A stretch of 64,000 nt of DNA. Origin: Malachius bipustulatus (Eukaryota; Arthropoda; Insecta; Coleoptera; Melyridae). The notes beneath the pieces are model-generated. The model saw only the letters and a program-made list of their open reading frames with translations. It did no database searches and was not told the DNA's origin. Below are positions 61,101 to 64,000 of this stretch, one piece after another. The position numbers and the translations under genes were made by a program. The stretch lies in contig OU342634.1 of NCBI GenBank assembly GCA_910589415.1, positions 44,622,723-44,686,722 of the forward strand, read 5' to 3'. Numbering within the stretch: the stretch's first letter is position 1; the number at the start of each line of letters is the position of its first letter.

Positions 61101-63113
61101 GAAAGCAAGGATTCGTCTCTCGCCAAAAATTCTAAGGTTCTTTGATACCTATAACTACCGAAATTCAAAGGAGATTTTCTGTGAATTAACTTCAACCCCT
61201 TCAGGGGGGTAAGGTTTCTCTGAAATTATTAAATATGATGGGGGTCGTGTGACATGTCATTTAAAAGGTAAGTAATTTCTCTATTCAGCAAACGTAAACT
61301 TTTTGGAATTAGATTGTCAATTTTTTTTTATTTGACAAAAATTGACGGGTTTTTTGATTTGGCTCAAATTGCTCAAATAAATGAGTCCATATGAACTGTA
61401 TGAACACATTTGTGACATTATTATTTGATAAAATTTGCTTTAATCTAATCTTTAATGGCAGTCATCCAAATAATAAATAAAATTTTCTACTCCCAATCTG
61501 ATAAACTCATTTATTACCGAAAGAGAGATACTTTATCGTTGTACCCTGTAATTTATAGGAGTTCATTACAGCATTGACATACGCATTTGTCATGGTATAT
61601 GCAATGAAAGATGGCTCGCGGATTGTCAGAGATTAAATTCTGTCCCTTCTAATTCAGTGAGAATAAGCGATGGGAAATGCATTTATTTAATTACACAGCT
61701 GAATGGCGTCCTTCGCTATTCTAATTGAGTTTTGTCGCTCGTCTAGGGAGAGGGGCGTATCGTAGGTTGTGATTCATTATGGAAATATTGAAATCGAATG
61801 GCAATCCACCCTCAAGAAATCGCCTATAGGACATTTCGGCCAATTTTAATTAAGTCTGTCAATTCAGTTTACATATCATCCATGTCATCTGCATACTCTG
61901 CAATAATACTGAATAATAACAATTCAGAGTGATTTTATCTACACAAAAAGACTAGTTTAATAATTACTTTTAATTATCAAATTAATACCTAAATAATTTT
62001 CCTTAGTCCTGCGTAAAATAAAAAATTTAATTATGAATTATTCCGACAAAAGACCTTGAAAATCAGAAGGACAAAGTACCTAGTACACATAAGAATTTGG
62101 ATGTTGCATAAATATCTGAAAACGTTCACCGATGTTTTCGACTGTTCGAACTTATTGTCTGGGAGTGGCGGAGTGGGATTTTATTAAAGCAGTAAATCAT
62201 CCTCGGTCTACCTGCACCTCCGGCTCGAGGAGTCACGGAGTTTATTATGGAGAGGAGCACGAATGCAGGCAGAAGAAACCGAGTGCATCCTGATAGAAGT
62301 CTCTGAGTAGGTACGTGACCTAAAAGGACGACTGCAAAATTAAGAGGATCAATTATTATTAGAGACGTTGCCAGGTCGACTAATATTAATCCTCTTCACG
62401 CTCAAGAACCCCTTACAGAGATTGAATTTTGTTGATAAGACGATGCTGGTATGAATAAATAAATAAATAAATAAGTATAATAAATAAACTATTAAGCACA
62501 CTATTAAACACTAACTAGACGATAATTATTACTAAACATAACCTGGCAACTGTGCATCCTTAAAAGGACCTTATGGCATCCAGGCTCAACATCATAACCT
62601 CCACATAGCCTCAGTACCTACCTACGTACTCTCAAACAGATTGTTCTGCAGTGTAGTGTTATTATCGTGCACAATGCTGAAAATTCCAATTCCGCCAGCA
62701 GTTGACTACGAAATTAATGCATATTACCGGAGAGATTATGTCACACGTGATTCCGGTACAAGCGATCTGTCCGACAGCTGCAAATTGCAATGCCCCGGGG
62801 TATTGGGAAATGCACTCAGCTTCTGCTGCGGGGATTCTGTCTGCTAAATCGGGCGACAATTTGTAAATCATAAATACATAAATTATTATAATATCACTGC
62901 ATATGATGATGATTCTATTATGACCAACGACAATAATTTTAGGGCGCATTTCTTCCCTAAAAGTACAAAAAAATCGAGTCTTTGATGTTGTCAAAATCAG
63001 ATCAGAGTGAAATATTTTGTGAGAAACTGTTTTTTTTTTTATTGCTTAAGATTATTGTTCCAAGAAAATCTGATAAATTAAGCTAATTACGAGAACAAAG
63101 AGACCGGTATATT

Positions 63114-63485
63114 ATGCATTAATATACGGTTTTGACGAATAACGATGCACCTGTTATAACGAGCAAAACGGAGATCATGTGTGTGTAACAAAACATATTA
63201 ATTTTTTTCTATTTATTTTGTTTAGGAACATCTTATGCTGAAAAATCGCGCAACAAAGATAAAAACCCGCACTGAGCTGCATAATTTCCACATAACTGAC
63301 GCATGCGCAGAATAATATCAAATTTATTATAATAAAAACCTGAACGAGCGCCTCTCAAATTACTCGAGTCAGCCTGCCTTTTATCAATAATAATTATTAA
63401 CGATCGTTCCTATTTTTTATTTTTTTTTACGAATTCCGCTTATAACGTCTTCAGTTTGTCTCGTTATAACCGAATCATACTGTAG
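63114..63485. mobile_element. Short pogo/Tigger-like inverted-repeat element
   Basis: Near the left end are TACGGTTTTGACGAATAACG and GTTATAACGAGCAAAACGG. The complement of the right end reads ACAGTATGATTCGGTTATAA, CGAGACAAACTGAAG and CGTTATAAGCGG. The repeated GTTATAACGA strings in inverted orientation resemble termini of pogo/Tigger-type Tc1-mariner elements. The interior is AT-rich and non-coding. Confidence 0.4.
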
Positions 63486-64000
63486 TTTTTTTTATAACTT
63501 TAATTAATAGAAATATTTAATTTACGAGTAAAGTTTAATATAAGTTTGCACTCATGAAAAACAAAATAGGCCCTTGCTTGTAATATCAGAAATTGCCAGC
63601 AGATTGTCTTCAGTTTAAATAATCTTTATGCGGTCGCAACGCAACTGTTCGTAGGTACCTGTGATGGCGAGAATCTAATTTAGCGTTCCCATGATAGTAA
63701 TATGTCGGTAAGCTTTTTTAGATCGATGCCTGTAAAACTTCCGCACTTCCACGAAATAAAGGAAGGGGAATTTTTAGAGAGAATGAGCTTCTCGCTGCAC
63801 GGTTGTAGAAAAATCGTTATCGGGTTCAACAGAGGTGAAAATTACCGCTGCATTCCTGGTCGCTACCTTTGAATTTAGGCAGCGCGGCAGTTTAGCTCGG
63901 TAATGGTTGTTGGTGACAAAAAATTGAAAACGAATCGAACTGTAAATGGTTTTTAAACCCCCCACACACGAAGCTAAGCTGTATGTAGTCTGTTTTAACT

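Larger units (their letters stand above)
40651..64000. other. Upstream intron/5' region of the receptor gene or intergenic DNA
   Basis: No secure exon was found here apart from the repeats listed. The missing 5' exons of the receptor must lie here or beyond the window. GC-richer blocks with no coding evidence lie at 52080-52520 (with ATGCAAAT at 52393), 57080-57260, 60690-61030 and 62640-62850. Simple repeats: ATT/AAT-rich 46406-46434 and (AAAT)n 62453-62476. Confidence 0.5.

Noticed and set aside
1..64000. CRISPR arrays, bacterial operons, rRNA genes
   Set aside because: No regularly spaced direct repeats with unique spacers, no Shine-Dalgarno-led gene strings and no rRNA-like sequence. The window is eukaryotic.

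Overview
This window looks like AT-rich nuclear DNA from an insect. The evidence is long GT-AG introns, many short interspersed inverted repeats with TACAGGGTG-type ends, decayed Tc1/mariner, LINE and Ty3/gypsy-like copies, short (TAGG)n/(CCTA)n runs, and very little coding sequence. I cannot name the species. Most long open frames here are chance ORFs or readings of repeats.

The one well-supported host gene lies on the minus strand. I reconstructed its last three visible coding exons: 40650-40576 (75 nt), 29184-28188 (997 nt) and 18064-17907 (158 nt, ending in TGA). Both junctions have consensus splice sites and keep the frame. Together they encode 409 residues: the end of a Cys-rich extracellular segment, two fibronectin type III-like domains, one transmembrane helix with a basic stop-transfer motif, and an 86-residue cytoplasmic tail ending in V-Q-V. 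It is a type I cell-surface protein. The Cys spacing and the basic inter-domain linker resemble anosmin-1 (Kallmann protein) weakly. The 5' exons lie upstream of 40651, in this window or beyond it, and I did not find them. The introns are about 10.1 and 11.4 kb and hold most of the mobile-element debris.

Layout: 1-17.5 kb is intergenic or downstream of the receptor gene. It holds a Tc1-like transposase pseudogene (1.8-2.5 kb), a cluster of fold-back elements (6.2-10.5 kb) and a fragment resembling a tyrosine-recombinase N-terminus (9.0 kb). The gene's 3' end is at about 17.6-18.1 kb. Intron 18.1-28.2 kb holds a LINE reverse-transcriptase fragment (22.8 kb) and a gypsy-like gag/protease remnant (25.6-27.3 kb) with a small insertion inside gag. 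Intron 29.2-40.6 kb holds a candidate inverted-terminal element (36.4-38.8 kb) that carries a spliced, truncated SAM-domain gene resembling the SAMD3-like family. From 40.7 to 64 kb I see no secure gene. That stretch has fold-backs (41.5, 52.9, 54.2 kb), a diverged tandem array with a TATA box upstream (43.4-43.9 kb), a six-copy ~90-bp minisatellite (48.0-48.5 kb), a tRNA-like remnant (54.0 kb) and a pogo/Tigger-like short element (63.1-63.5 kb).

Two signals cut across the feature list. First, short CUGANGA...GAAA segments that look like decayed hammerhead-ribozyme cores recur at seven or so places. Second, a family of long near-palindromes could be read through into hairpin RNA when the receptor pre-mRNA or flanking DNA is transcribed. 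Nothing here is a convincing new multi-gene system. The SAM-gene-carrying element and the hammerhead-like series are the best candidates for follow-up.
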